Source: Hydrogenothermaceae bacterium (lineage in GTDB: Bacteria; Aquificota; Aquificia; Aquificales; Hydrogenothermaceae). Taken from it: a stretch of 15,043 nt of DNA. The stretch is taken from assembly GCA_015490675.1 (NCBI GenBank), contig WFXI01000303.1, positions 1 through 15,043 on the forward strand. Direction: 5' to 3'. Made by a program: the position numbers and the translations under genes. Positions 6,448-13,344 of this stretch are shown in pieces (the first letter of the stretch is position 1; every line of letters begins with the position of its first letter). A model generated the notes under the pieces. It saw only the letters and a program-made list of their open reading frames with translations, searched no databases and had not been told where the DNA came from.

Positions 6448-7310
6448 AGATTTTATTAACAGGCTCAACAGGCTTTGTAGGTTCGCATTTGTTAAAGAAA
6501 TTATTAGAGATAAAAAATATTCAGCTAATACTACCAGTTAGAAGTTCCAAAAAGCTAAAACACTTAAGAGAAAATCCTAAAATTAATATCCTTTCTTTTA
6601 AGGAAGCTTTAGAGAATTTAGTAATAGAAACAAAACCAGATATAGTTATTAATTTACTAGGTATTCTTACAGAAATACCAGAAAAAAATATTACCTTTGA
6701 AAAAGTTCATTTTGAGTTTACAAAAAGATTAGTAGATGGGGCAAAAAAATCTAATGTAGAGCTATTTATCCAGATGTCAGCATTAGGAGCAGATAAAAAT
6801 TCAAAAAGTAGATATCAAAAAACGAAAGCTTTAGCAGAAGAATGTTTAATAAAAAGTGAATTAAACTATTTTATTTTTAGACCATCTATAATTTTAGGAA
6901 AAGGTCAAAAATTATTTGAAGATTTTAAATTTTTAAGTAAATTTTCACCGTTTTTTATTGCACCAAAGGGAAAAGTTCAACCAGTCCACATTGATGATGT
7001 AGTTGAAAGTTTTGTAAAAGTCTTAAATTTTCAAGAAAAGAATCAAATTTTTGAGCTTTGTGGAAGAAAAATTGTTTCATACAAAGAACTTTTCGAGTTT
7101 GCTTTAATGCTATTAAACATAAAAAAACCTGTTATAGAAGTAAATAGATGTCTTTTATTACCAGTTGCCTTAGTTGGTTCAATTTTTGGAAAACCTTTAA
7201 CTTTAGACCAGTGGTATATGTTAGAGAAGGATAATATTTGCTTAGGAGAATATAAAGGAGTTTATGATATTCTCGGTAGTGTAAGGGATGCATTTGATAT
7301 AAAAATTTAG
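6444..7310 (+). CDS. NDUFA9-like atypical short-chain dehydrogenase (Rossmann protein)
   Basis: NAD(P)-binding protein of 288 residues in the atypical SDR/NAD-dependent epimerase family. The N-terminal glycine motif TGSTGFVG (6-13), a downstream MSALGAD strand and Tyr124-x3-Lys128 (YQKTK) are present, and the FRPSIILGKG and VHIDDVVE segments match the COG0702 group that contains the complex I subunit NDUFA9. Its reaction and substrate are unknown. The start overlaps the kinase stop as ATGA (4 bases), so it is translationally coupled to the phosphate genes. Its immediate downstream neighbour is nuoCD, 46 bases away, which fits a complex I link, but alternatives such as a nucleotide-sugar or quinone-related reductase cannot be excluded. 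The C-terminus (ILGSVRDAFDIKI) does not look truncated. Confidence 0.75.
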   Translation: MKILLTGSTGFVGSHLLKKLLEIKNIQLILPVRSSKKLKHLRENPKINILSFKEALENLVIETKPDIVINLLGILTEIPEKNITFEKVHFEFTKRLVDGAKKSNVELFIQMSALGADKNSKSRYQKTKALAEECLIKSELNYFIFRPSIILGKGQKLFEDFKFLSKFSPFFIAPKGKVQPVHIDDVVESFVKVLNFQEKNQIFELCGRKIVSYKELFEFALMLLNIKKPVIEVNRCLLLPVALVGSIFGKPLTLDQWYMLEKDNICLGEYKGVYDILGSVRDAFDIKI

Positions 7311-7324
7311 TAGAATTTTATAAC
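7294..7324 (+). promoter_or_regulatory. Possible promoter before nuoCD
   Basis: TTGATA at 7294-7299 and TATAAC at 7319-7324 resemble housekeeping -35 and -10 boxes, but the spacer is 19 bases, longer than the ideal 17. The -35 lies in the last codons of the NDUFA9-like gene. In such AT-rich DNA a chance match is quite possible. Confidence 0.3.
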
Positions 7325-7356
7325 AGCGTTTTAAAAATTAAAGAAGGGAGAGATAA

Positions 7357-9099
7357 ATGTCTTGGATAAGTCTTGAAAAGGCAAAGGGACTTGAAAGTAA
7401 ATTTGATTATATCACAGTTAACGAATCAAAAACTGGATATGTTTATATAGATGTTCCAAAAGAAAAGTTAATAGACTTCTTAAGATTTTTAAAAGAAGAT
7501 CCTGATTATTCGTTTAAAATGTTTATTGATTGGACTGTTATAGACCACGGAGAAAAAGAAGATCCAAGATTTCAAGGAGTATTAATTTTATATTCCCCTG
7601 AGCATCAAGAAAGGGTAATTGTAAAATCCTGGGCTACAGAAGAAACTCTTCCTTCATTAATAGACTTATGGCCAGGTGCTAAATGGGCAGAAAGAGAAGC
7701 CTGGGATATGTTTGGAGTTAGATATGAAGGACACGAAAATCTAGTTAGAATGTTTATGTGGGAAGGATATCCTTACCATCCACTTAGAAAGGATTTTCCA
7801 ATAAGAGGAATAGAAGATACAGAACTTCCTTCTTTAAATGAAGTTGAAAGACAAGACCAGTTAGAGGGATTATTTAACTATTCTAGAATGCACACAGCTT
7901 TACCAACATTAGAAGATTTAGAAAGAACACAAAAAGCTAGAATGCCACACAAACAATCTCAAATAGTTTTAAACTGGGGACCTCTACACCCAGGAACACA
8001 CGGAACAATATGGTTTTTATTTGACCTTGATGGTGAATATGTCCAACAATGCGATATTATCATAGGTCAGCTTCACAGAGGAGTTGAAAAAATAGCTGAA
8101 AATATAGGATATCAGCAATTTATTCCATATACAGACAGAATGGATTATATTGCAGCTATAAATGAAAACCACGCTTATGTAGTAGCTGCAGAAAAAATGT
8201 TAGGTATCCACGAAAAGGTTCCGCCTAAAGCAAAATGGATTAGAACAATGATGGCGGAGCTTTCTAGAATAAACTCACACTTACTTTGGCTTGGAACTTA
8301 TGCTCTAGACCTTGGAGCTTTAACTATGTTCCTTTATACATTTAGAGAAAGAGAAAAAATTATGGATATATTTGAAGGAATTACAGGTGCAAGATTTACA
8401 ATTAACTACTTTAGAATAGGTGGCGTTTTTGCAGATTTACCAGCAGGAGCACTGGAAGCAATTGAACATTTTATAAAAGATTTTCCTCAAAGAATTAATG
8501 ATTATGAAACCCTTTTAACAAGAAATAGAATTTGGTTAAAGAGAAACAAAGATGTTTGTGTATTAACAGAAGAAGATGTTTATGACTATGGTTTAACTGG
8601 AGCAGTGGCTAGGGCTTCTGGTGTTGCTTATGATTTAAGAAAAATAGATAAGTATGATGCTTATGGAGAAGTTGATTTTGATATACCAGTTGGAGAAGTT
8701 GGAGATTCCTATGATAGATATTTGGTTAGAATGGAAGAAATGAGACAAAGTGCAAAAATAATCCAGCAATGTATAGAAAAATTAAGAAACGAGTTTACAC
8801 CAGAAGACCCTTATTTCTTAGAGCCAGAAGACCCTAAAAAGTTAAAGCTTTCTATAGATGGTAGAGGATTAAAACTTCCAGAAGGTGAAGTTTATGCATC
8901 TACAGACAATCCTAGAGGTGAACTAGGATTTTATATTTACAATAAAAAGGCTTCTATAAAGCCATACAGAGTGAGAATTCGTTCTGGAGCATTTTATAAC
9001 TTACAGGTATTTACAAAAGCAATTATAGGAAGGCCAATAGCTGATGCTATTACATTGCTTTCTACAATTGACCCTGTGGTTGGCGAAACTGATAGATAA
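7357..9099 (+). CDS. nuoCD: NADH-quinone oxidoreductase, fused subunits C and D
   Basis: Fusion of the 30-kDa (NuoC) and 49-kDa (NuoD) subunits of respiratory complex I, in the peripheral arm where electrons reach quinone. Residues 1 to about 165 are NuoC: WAEREAWDMFGV at 110-121 and HPLRKDFP at 141-148 are its signature. Residues from about 190 to 580 are NuoD: NWGPLHPGTHG from 206, GQLHRGVEKIAEN, the long helical RINSHLLWLGTYALDLGA region, DNPRGELGFYI and the family-typical end LLSTIDPVVGETDR. The 580 residues are near the fused E. coli form (about 600). The start follows AAGGGAG at 7343-7349. nuoA and nuoB, which often precede it, are absent; the upstream gene is NDUFA9-like. It ends 1 base before a small membrane-protein gene and is followed by nuoI, so they probably share a transcript. 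Confidence 0.96.
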   Translation: MSWISLEKAKGLESKFDYITVNESKTGYVYIDVPKEKLIDFLRFLKEDPDYSFKMFIDWTVIDHGEKEDPRFQGVLILYSPEHQERVIVKSWATEETLPSLIDLWPGAKWAEREAWDMFGVRYEGHENLVRMFMWEGYPYHPLRKDFPIRGIEDTELPSLNEVERQDQLEGLFNYSRMHTALPTLEDLERTQKARMPHKQSQIVLNWGPLHPGTHGTIWFLFDLDGEYVQQCDIIIGQLHRGVEKIAENIGYQQFIPYTDRMDYIAAINENHAYVVAAEKMLGIHEKVPPKAKWIRTMMAELSRINSHLLWLGTYALDLGALTMFLYTFREREKIMDIFEGITGARFTINYFRIGGVFADLPAGALEAIEHFIKDFPQRINDYETLLTRNRIWLKRNKDVCVLTEEDVYDYGLTGAVARASGVAYDLRKIDKYDAYGEVDFDIPVGEVGDSYDRYLVRMEEMRQSAKIIQQCIEKLRNEFTPEDPYFLEPEDPKKLKLSIDGRGLKLPEGEVYASTDNPRGELGFYIYNKKASIKPYRVRIRSGAFYNLQVFTKAIIGRPIADAITLLSTIDPVVGETDR

Positions 9100-9294
9100 A
9101 TGAATAAGGTTTATGAAGAATTTGGTAAGTTTTTACTTAGCTTAAATTTAGCAATTATCATTTTTGTTTTTGTAAAACCTATTATAGAAGGAAGTTTTAA
9201 TCCTTTAATAGGTGCAATTTTTGCGATAATAATATTTATGTTATTTATTTCAGCATATTTTTTATTAAAAAAGGCAGGTGATAAAAATGAGTGA
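9100..9294 (+). CDS. Small two-helix membrane protein of unknown function
   Basis: Predicted 64-residue inner-membrane protein. Two hydrophobic stretches are visible, at about 11-27 (FLLSLNLAIIIFVFV) and 37-57 (LIGAIFAIIIFMLFISAYFLL), with a charged tail KKAGDKNE. The layout loosely resembles small two-helix proteins such as the DUF6722 group, but I do not claim homology. ATG 9100 directly abuts the nuoCD stop codon and has no convincing ribosome site, suggesting reinitiation after nuoCD. It overlaps the next tiny gene by 8 bases. It occupies a place between nuoCD and nuoI where nuoH might be expected in other nuo operons, but it is far too short to be NuoH and lacks its conserved loops. A complex I assembly or accessory role is conjecture. 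Confidence 0.65.
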   Translation: MNKVYEEFGKFLLSLNLAIIIFVFVKPIIEGSFNPLIGAIFAIIIFMLFISAYFLLKKAGDKNE

Positions 9295-9397
9295 GAAAGA
9301 CATTCAGTATTTGCTTTATATTTCACCTACATTGTTAGTTATATTTGGCTTTGCTTTGTTTCTAATTTTAAAAAAAGATGATAAAAAAAAGACCTAA
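9287..9397 (+). CDS. Tiny single-helix membrane protein of unknown function
   Basis: A 36-residue frame begins MSEKDIQYLL and has one hydrophobic segment at about residues 8-28, including LLVIFGFALFLIL, followed by a lysine- and aspartate-rich tail (KKDDKKKT). By the positive-inside rule the tail should face the cytoplasm. An AGGTG at 9276-9280 stands 6 bases before ATG 9287, and the start lies inside the upstream small membrane gene (8-base overlap), as is usual for coupled genes. It ends 15 bases before nuoI. Its length, ribosome site and position in a compact nuo transcript support it as real, but there is no recognisable family, and a chance frame cannot be excluded. Confidence 0.5.
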   Translation: MSEKDIQYLLYISPTLLVIFGFALFLILKKDDKKKT

Positions 9398-9412
9398 AAC
9401 TGGAGGTTTAAA

Positions 9413-10147
9413 ATGGGAATTGTAAAAGTTGGATTAAATAGAAATGTAAAGCCTCAAAGTTTAGTAGAAAAGTTATTTTTCTTAGATTTTATGAAAGGTT
9501 TAAAAACTACTATAAAGCACCTATTTAGAAAAACAATTACAGTAGATTTTCCGTATGAAGTTTCTGTTCCAACTATTAGATTTAGAGGAGTTCACGGTCT
9601 TAGAAATGTTGATGGAACAGAGGCAGATGATTTTAATAGCTGGGTTAAGAAGTTAAAAATTAAGCCACCAGAAATGGGAGAAACAAGATGTATTGCTTGT
9701 AAGTTCTGTCAGGCTGCTTGTCCAGTTCCAGAGTTATTTACAATAAAAGCAGAAAAGCTTAATGTTCCAGAAGACCATCCTCACCACGGACTAAAGGTTT
9801 TAGCAGTTTTTGATATGGATTTATCTAAATGTATGTTCTGTGGTCTTTGTACACAGGCTTGTCCAACGGATTGTATTATTCATACAGACATTTATGACTT
9901 ATCTTCTTATACTAGAAGAAGCTGGGTTTTAAATAAAGAGGAACTTTCCAGAATAGCAGATGACTTTATAGCAAGAAGAGGAAAAGAAAAATTTGATGAA
10001 AAATCTAAATGGAGACAAGACCAGCGAATCTGGCCAGATTACGATACGCCAAGGTCAAAAGCTTGGGAAGGCTGGATGCCTTCATATACACCAAACTATA
10101 CTTCTACATCTGCAAATAACTTTGAAGCATCAACTCAGGCTGAATAA
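9413..10147 (+). CDS. nuoI: NADH-quinone oxidoreductase subunit I (8Fe ferredoxin-type)
   Basis: NuoI carries two [4Fe-4S] clusters and relays electrons within the peripheral arm of complex I. Two cluster motifs are complete: CxxCxxCxxxCP at Cys93, 96, 99 and 103 (CIACKFCQAACP) and at Cys140, 143, 146 and 150 (CMFCGLCTQACP). The RFRGVHGLRN segment precedes them, as in the family. At 244 residues it is longer than the roughly 180 of E. coli: there is extra sequence before the first cluster (TEADDFNSWVKKLKIKPPEMGE) and a C-terminal extension of about 70 residues rich in charged and aromatic residues, then Ser/Thr. ATG 9413 follows GGAGG at 9402-9406. It is the last gene of this transcript, closed by the terminator at 10155-10180. 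Confidence 0.95.
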   Translation: MGIVKVGLNRNVKPQSLVEKLFFLDFMKGLKTTIKHLFRKTITVDFPYEVSVPTIRFRGVHGLRNVDGTEADDFNSWVKKLKIKPPEMGETRCIACKFCQAACPVPELFTIKAEKLNVPEDHPHHGLKVLAVFDMDLSKCMFCGLCTQACPTDCIIHTDIYDLSSYTRRSWVLNKEELSRIADDFIARRGKEKFDEKSKWRQDQRIWPDYDTPRSKAWEGWMPSYTPNYTSTSANNFEASTQAE

Positions 10148-10154
10148 AAACTTT

Positions 10155-10180
10155 AAGGGCTTTTTGCCCTTTTCTTTTCA
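10155..10180 (+). terminator. Rho-independent terminator after nuoI
   Basis: AAGGGC at 10155-10160, a TTTTT loop, and GCCCTT at 10166-10171 form a 6-base-pair GC-rich hairpin followed by the T-rich tract TTCTTTTC. It lies 8 bases after the nuoI stop codon. Confidence 0.88.
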
Positions 10181-10260
10181 TTTATGACCCCTCTTATACA
10201 AAACTAACTCTTCCTAGTCATATACTCTTTAACATCTAATTACCAATAATGAGGAAAGTT
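10181..10260 (+). promoter_or_regulatory. Region expected to hold the promoter of the yyaL-gatA run
   Basis: The gap between the nuoI terminator and the next gene must supply a promoter if the terminator is effective. A TATACT at 10221-10226 could be a -10 box, but no convincing -35 box lies 16-18 bases upstream. No inverted repeat or riboswitch-like structure was seen. Confidence 0.3.
10251..10258 (+). promoter_or_regulatory. Shine-Dalgarno deciding the YyaL-like start
   Basis: GAGGAAAG sits just before ATG 10261. The upstream in-frame ATG 10249 overlaps this site and has none of its own, so 10261 is the more likely start; using 10249 would add only MRKV. Confidence 0.7.
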
Positions 10261-12321
10261 ATGTCATCTAATAGAAAACCAAACAGATTAATAAATGAAA
10301 AAAGCCCTTATTTACAACAACACGCTTATAATCCAGTAGACTGGTATCCGTGGTGTGAAGAAGCTTTTGAAAAGGCAAAAAAAGAAGATAAGCCAATATT
10401 TTTATCTATAGGCTATTCTACCTGCCACTGGTGTCATGTTATGGAAAAAGAAAGTTTTGAAGATGAAGAAGTTGCGAAAATGATGAATGAAACTTTTGTA
10501 AATATAAAAGTAGATAGAGAAGAAAGACCAGATATAGACCAGTTTTATATGAAAGTTTGCACTATGATGACAGGTAGGGGAGGATGGCCTTTAACTGTAA
10601 TTATGACTCCTGACAAAAAGCCATTTTTTGTTGGAACATACTTTCCTAAAGAAAGTAGATATGGCGTTATCGGAATGAAAGATTTAATTCCTCAGATAAA
10701 AAAACTATGGGAAGAAGATAGAGAAAACCTTTTAAGCAGAGCGGATAAAATCTTAAAGTATGTAAAGGAAGAAATTGAAACAAAGCTAAAAAAATCAAAT
10801 CTAACAGAAAGTATTTTAAAAGGAGTTTTTGCGTTTTTTTCTTCTAACTTTGATGAAAAATATGGGGGTTTTAATAATCCACCTAAATTTCCTTCGCCAC
10901 ATAATTTAATGTTTCTACTTAGATACTATAAGCTTTATAAAGAAGATAGAGCTTTATATATGGTAGAAAAAACGTTAAAAGAAATGGCAAAAGGTGGAAT
11001 ATATGACCATGTAGGTTATGGGTTTCATAGATATTCAACAGATGAAAGATGGTTACTTCCTCACTTTGAAAAGATGCTCTACGACCAAGCTATGCTTTTA
11101 ATGGCCTATACAGAGGCTTATCAAATTACAAAAAATGAAGAATATAAAAAGATAGCAAATCAGATAGTTGAATATGTTTTTAGGGATATGTTAAGTGAAG
11201 AAGGGGCATTTTACTCTGCAGAAGATGCAGATAGTGAAGGAGAAGAGGGTAAATTCTACACTTGGGAGTATGATGAATTAAAAGATATATTAGGAGAAAA
11301 CTTTGAAATATTTGCAAAAATATCAAATATAAAACCAGAAGGAAATTATCTAGAAGAAGCTACTAGGGAACTTTCTTACAGAAATATTATTCACATCTCA
11401 AAAGACTGGGAAAAACTTTCACAGGAATTAGGTATTTCTGAAGAAAGTCTAAAACAAATTTATGAGGATAGCTTAAAGAAATTATTTGAAGTTAGAAAAA
11501 ATAGAATTAGACCATTAAAAGATACAAAAATTTTAACAGACTGGAATGGTTTATTTATAAAAGCTCTGACACAAGCAGGATTGGTTTTTAATAATGACGA
11601 ATACATTCAAAAAGCAAAAACTGCAATGGATTTTATTTTAAATACTATGTTAAAAGGTGGAATTTTATATCATAGATATAAAGATGGTGAGGTTTCATTT
11701 GAAGGAAACCTAGATGATTATGCATTTACTATATATGCTTTGTTAGAGCTTTATCAGGTAGATTTTAATGAAAACTATCTGCAAAAAGCTATTCAATTGA
11801 CAGAAAAGGCAGTTGAACTGTTCTATGACAAGTCCTCAGGTGGATTTTTCTTTACATCAGAAGATAATAAAGATGTTCCAGTTCGCCAAAAAGAGGTTTA
11901 CGATGGAGCATATCCTTCAGGGAATTCTATAATGTATAACAATCTCGTTTTCCTTTATAAGTTAACTTCAGATGAAAAATATAAAACTTTAGTAGAAGAA
12001 ACAGAAAAAGAATTTTATAGTGAAATAAATCTAGCACCTTATGGGCATACGATGTTTTTAATCGGATTTATGAGTATGCTGTTTTCTAAAGAAATTATTT
12101 TTGTAGGACAAAAAGAAATAGCTATTAAATATAGGAAAAAATTAGAAGAAATTTATCAGCCGTTTAAAGTAATAGGCTATAAAGATAAATATTTATCACA
12201 GGTTTCTGAATTTATAAAATCTTTGCCTCAAGAAGAGAATATAAAAGTATATATATGTGAAAACTTTGCTTGTAATGAGCCTGTTTCTGATATTAATCAA
12301 GTGATACAATTAATTAGTTAA
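10261..12321 (+). CDS. YyaL/DUF255 thioredoxin-domain protein (SPATA20 family)
   Basis: Large conserved protein of 686 residues of the YyaL/SPATA20 family. Family members combine an N-terminal thioredoxin-like domain (DUF255) with a C-terminal alpha/alpha barrel resembling six-hairpin glycosidases; the reaction is not firmly established. The N-terminus is diagnostic: NRLINEKSPYLQQHAYNPVDWYPW, then FLSIGYSTCHWCHVM with Cys55-His-Trp-Cys58, VKVDREERPDID-like residues (IKVDREERPDID), and GGWPLTV. Later conserved segments are GGIYDHVGYGFHRYSTDERWLLPHFEKMLYDQA, SAEDADSEGEEGKFYTW, LTDWNGL and DGAYPSGNS. There is no signal peptide, so it is probably cytoplasmic. The start is set by GAGGAAAG at 10251-10258. 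It is the first gene after a strong terminator and is followed 20 bases later by an OsmC-family gene, which may share a thiol theme. Confidence 0.93.
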   Translation: MSSNRKPNRLINEKSPYLQQHAYNPVDWYPWCEEAFEKAKKEDKPIFLSIGYSTCHWCHVMEKESFEDEEVAKMMNETFVNIKVDREERPDIDQFYMKVCTMMTGRGGWPLTVIMTPDKKPFFVGTYFPKESRYGVIGMKDLIPQIKKLWEEDRENLLSRADKILKYVKEEIETKLKKSNLTESILKGVFAFFSSNFDEKYGGFNNPPKFPSPHNLMFLLRYYKLYKEDRALYMVEKTLKEMAKGGIYDHVGYGFHRYSTDERWLLPHFEKMLYDQAMLLMAYTEAYQITKNEEYKKIANQIVEYVFRDMLSEEGAFYSAEDADSEGEEGKFYTWEYDELKDILGENFEIFAKISNIKPEGNYLEEATRELSYRNIIHISKDWEKLSQELGISEESLKQIYEDSLKKLFEVRKNRIRPLKDTKILTDWNGLFIKALTQAGLVFNNDEYIQKAKTAMDFILNTMLKGGILYHRYKDGEVSFEGNLDDYAFTIYALLELYQVDFNENYLQKAIQLTEKAVELFYDKSSGGFFFTSEDNKDVPVRQKEVYDGAYPSGNSIMYNNLVFLYKLTSDEKYKTLVEETEKEFYSEINLAPYGHTMFLIGFMSMLFSKEIIFVGQKEIAIKYRKKLEEIYQPFKVIGYKDKYLSQVSEFIKSLPQEENIKVYICENFACNEPVSDINQVIQLIS

Positions 12322-12326
12322 AAAAG

Positions 12327-12334
12327 TAGGAGGT
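12327..12334 (+). promoter_or_regulatory. Shine-Dalgarno for the TTG-started OsmC gene
   Basis: TAGGAGGT lies 7 bases before TTG 12342. This near-perfect site supports TTG as the genuine start codon, as no upstream ATG is available. Confidence 0.8.
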
Positions 12335-12341
12335 ATATAGC

Positions 12342-12746
12342 TTGGCAAAAAAGGAAATTAAACAAAGACAGGTTAATTTATCATTTGAAGATGAAAAATG
12401 GCTTGCAGATGCTTTAAATGCAGAAGAAGCAGACAAAATTGATGTTTCAAAAATGAAAGTAAAAGCTACAGATTTAATGCTATTGTCCCTTGGATATTGT
12501 TTTGGTATAACTGTGCAGGCATATACAAACCATAAAGGATATAAAATTGAAGATTTAAAAATAGAAGTAACAGGTAAAAAACACGAAACAGAAAACAGGT
12601 ATGAAACAATAACTTTAGATGTTTCCTTTAAATCAGATTTAACAGAAGAACAAATAGCAAGAGTTATGGAAATAGGAAAAAGAGGTTGTACAGTAGGAAA
12701 TACATTAGAAAAAGGTGCTAAAATAGAAAAAAGATTTGTAGGATAG
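12342..12746 (+). CDS. OsmC-family protein
   Basis: OsmC/Ohr-type protein of 134 residues. Well-studied members are thiol peroxidases that reduce organic hydroperoxides using two cysteines; many paralogues, including this YhfA-like type, have unproven substrates. The two family cysteines are visible: Cys53 in LMLLSLGYCFGI and Cys116 in KRGCTVGNTLEKG, at the expected places (middle helix and the later cysteine-containing helix). There is no signal peptide, so it is cytoplasmic. It starts at TTG 12342 with a strong TAGGAGGT ribosome site. It is 20 bases after the YyaL-like gene and 10 bases before the next, consistent with one transcript. The sequence is complete. The family call is strong, the peroxidase activity only likely. 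Confidence 0.88.
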   Translation: MAKKEIKQRQVNLSFEDEKWLADALNAEEADKIDVSKMKVKATDLMLLSLGYCFGITVQAYTNHKGYKIEDLKIEVTGKKHETENRYETITLDVSFKSDLTEEQIARVMEIGKRGCTVGNTLEKGAKIEKRFVG

Positions 12747-12756
12747 GAGATTTTTT

Positions 12757-13002
12757 ATGGAGGGGCTTGCCACTTTTTTTCTTGGAATTATTGCTTTATG
12801 TATGATAATTATTACCGCAGGAATGGTGGGGATATTTTTTGTTTTGCTTGGAATTTTAAAAACTTTAAAAGAGTTAATGCTTGAACTAAAGCTTGATTAC
12901 AAAGTTATTTCGCCAAAGGTTCACCAGATTGTTGAAAACTTGGAAAATACAACTTCAATTTTAAGCATATTTTCTATTTTTAAAAGAAAAAAGAAGAAAT
13001 AA
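12757..13002 (+). CDS. Small membrane protein, DUF948/YtxG-like
   Basis: Predicted 81-residue membrane protein with one long hydrophobic stretch at about residues 5-35 (FFLGIIALCMIIITAGMVGIF and on), an amphipathic helical segment (KTLKELMLELKLDY) and a basic end KRKKKK. This layout, followed directly by a YtxH-like gene, resembles the DUF948 (YtxG) proteins found beside YtxH in Bacillus. Sequence-level homology is not certain from inspection. ATG 12757 lies 7 bases after AGGAG at 12745-12749, which partly overlaps the OsmC stop codon. Its stop shares a base with a possible ATG 13002 of the next frame. Function is unknown; the family is linked to general stress in Bacillus. Confidence 0.65.
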   Translation: MEGLATFFLGIIALCMIIITAGMVGIFFVLLGILKTLKELMLELKLDYKVISPKVHQIVENLENTTSILSIFSIFKRKKKK

Positions 13003-13052
13003 TGAAGTTTTTATTTAGTTTTAAAATGTTTTTTCAAATGAATAATTCCTTT

Positions 13053-13060
13053 GGAGGAGG
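13053..13060 (+). promoter_or_regulatory. Shine-Dalgarno supporting TTG 13065
   Basis: GGAGGAGG precedes TTG 13065 by 4 to 7 bases depending on register. It favours the short YtxH-like product over a start at ATG 13002, which would add 21 residues (MKFLFSFKMFFQMNN and so on). Confidence 0.7.
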
Positions 13061-13064
13061 AAAG

Positions 13065-13340
13065 TTGAGAAATTTTATATTAGGTTTTGTTGCTGGAGCA
13101 GTTGCAGGATATTTAATTTATCAAAATAGGGAAAAACTAAAAGATAAGTTAGTTGAACTTGAAGTAAAAATAGAAAAACTAGATATCAAAGACAATGTTA
13201 AACAAAAAATTTCAGAAATTGTAGAATCTTTAAAGCAAACAATTAAAAAAGCAGAAGAAGAACCAGTAGAAGCTCAAGACGAGATTTTAAAAACTGTGGA
13301 AGATAAAATAAAACAATTAGAAGAAATTATTCAGAGGTAA
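13065..13340 (+). CDS. YtxH-domain small membrane protein
   Basis: Protein of 91 residues from TTG 13065. It begins RNFILGFVAGAVAGYLIYQ, a glycine-zipper-like single membrane segment typical of YtxH proteins, followed by an uninterrupted charged helical region with heptad-like spacing (KDKLVELEVKIEKLDIKDNV, then KISEIVESLKQTIKKAEEEP) that probably forms a coiled coil. YtxH proteins are small stress-associated membrane proteins of unknown mechanism. An upstream in-frame ATG at 13002, overlapping the preceding gene's stop as TAATG, would give 112 residues; the strong GGAGGAGG directly before 13065 makes the short form more likely. It lies 4 bases before gatA and probably shares its transcript. 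Confidence 0.72.
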   Translation: MRNFILGFVAGAVAGYLIYQNREKLKDKLVELEVKIEKLDIKDNVKQKISEIVESLKQTIKKAEEEPVEAQDEILKTVEDKIKQLEEIIQR

Positions 13341-13344
13341 GAAA

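Noticed and set aside
9100..9397. Broken remnant of nuoH
   Set aside because: The two small proteins have no NuoH motifs, each has a clean start, and they are overlapping frames of different design rather than pieces of one gene.
9993..10187. 64-codon plus-strand frame overlapping the 3' end of nuoI
   Set aside because: It lies in another frame inside nuoI and runs through the terminator; it has no ribosome site or recognisable protein, so it is a shadow.
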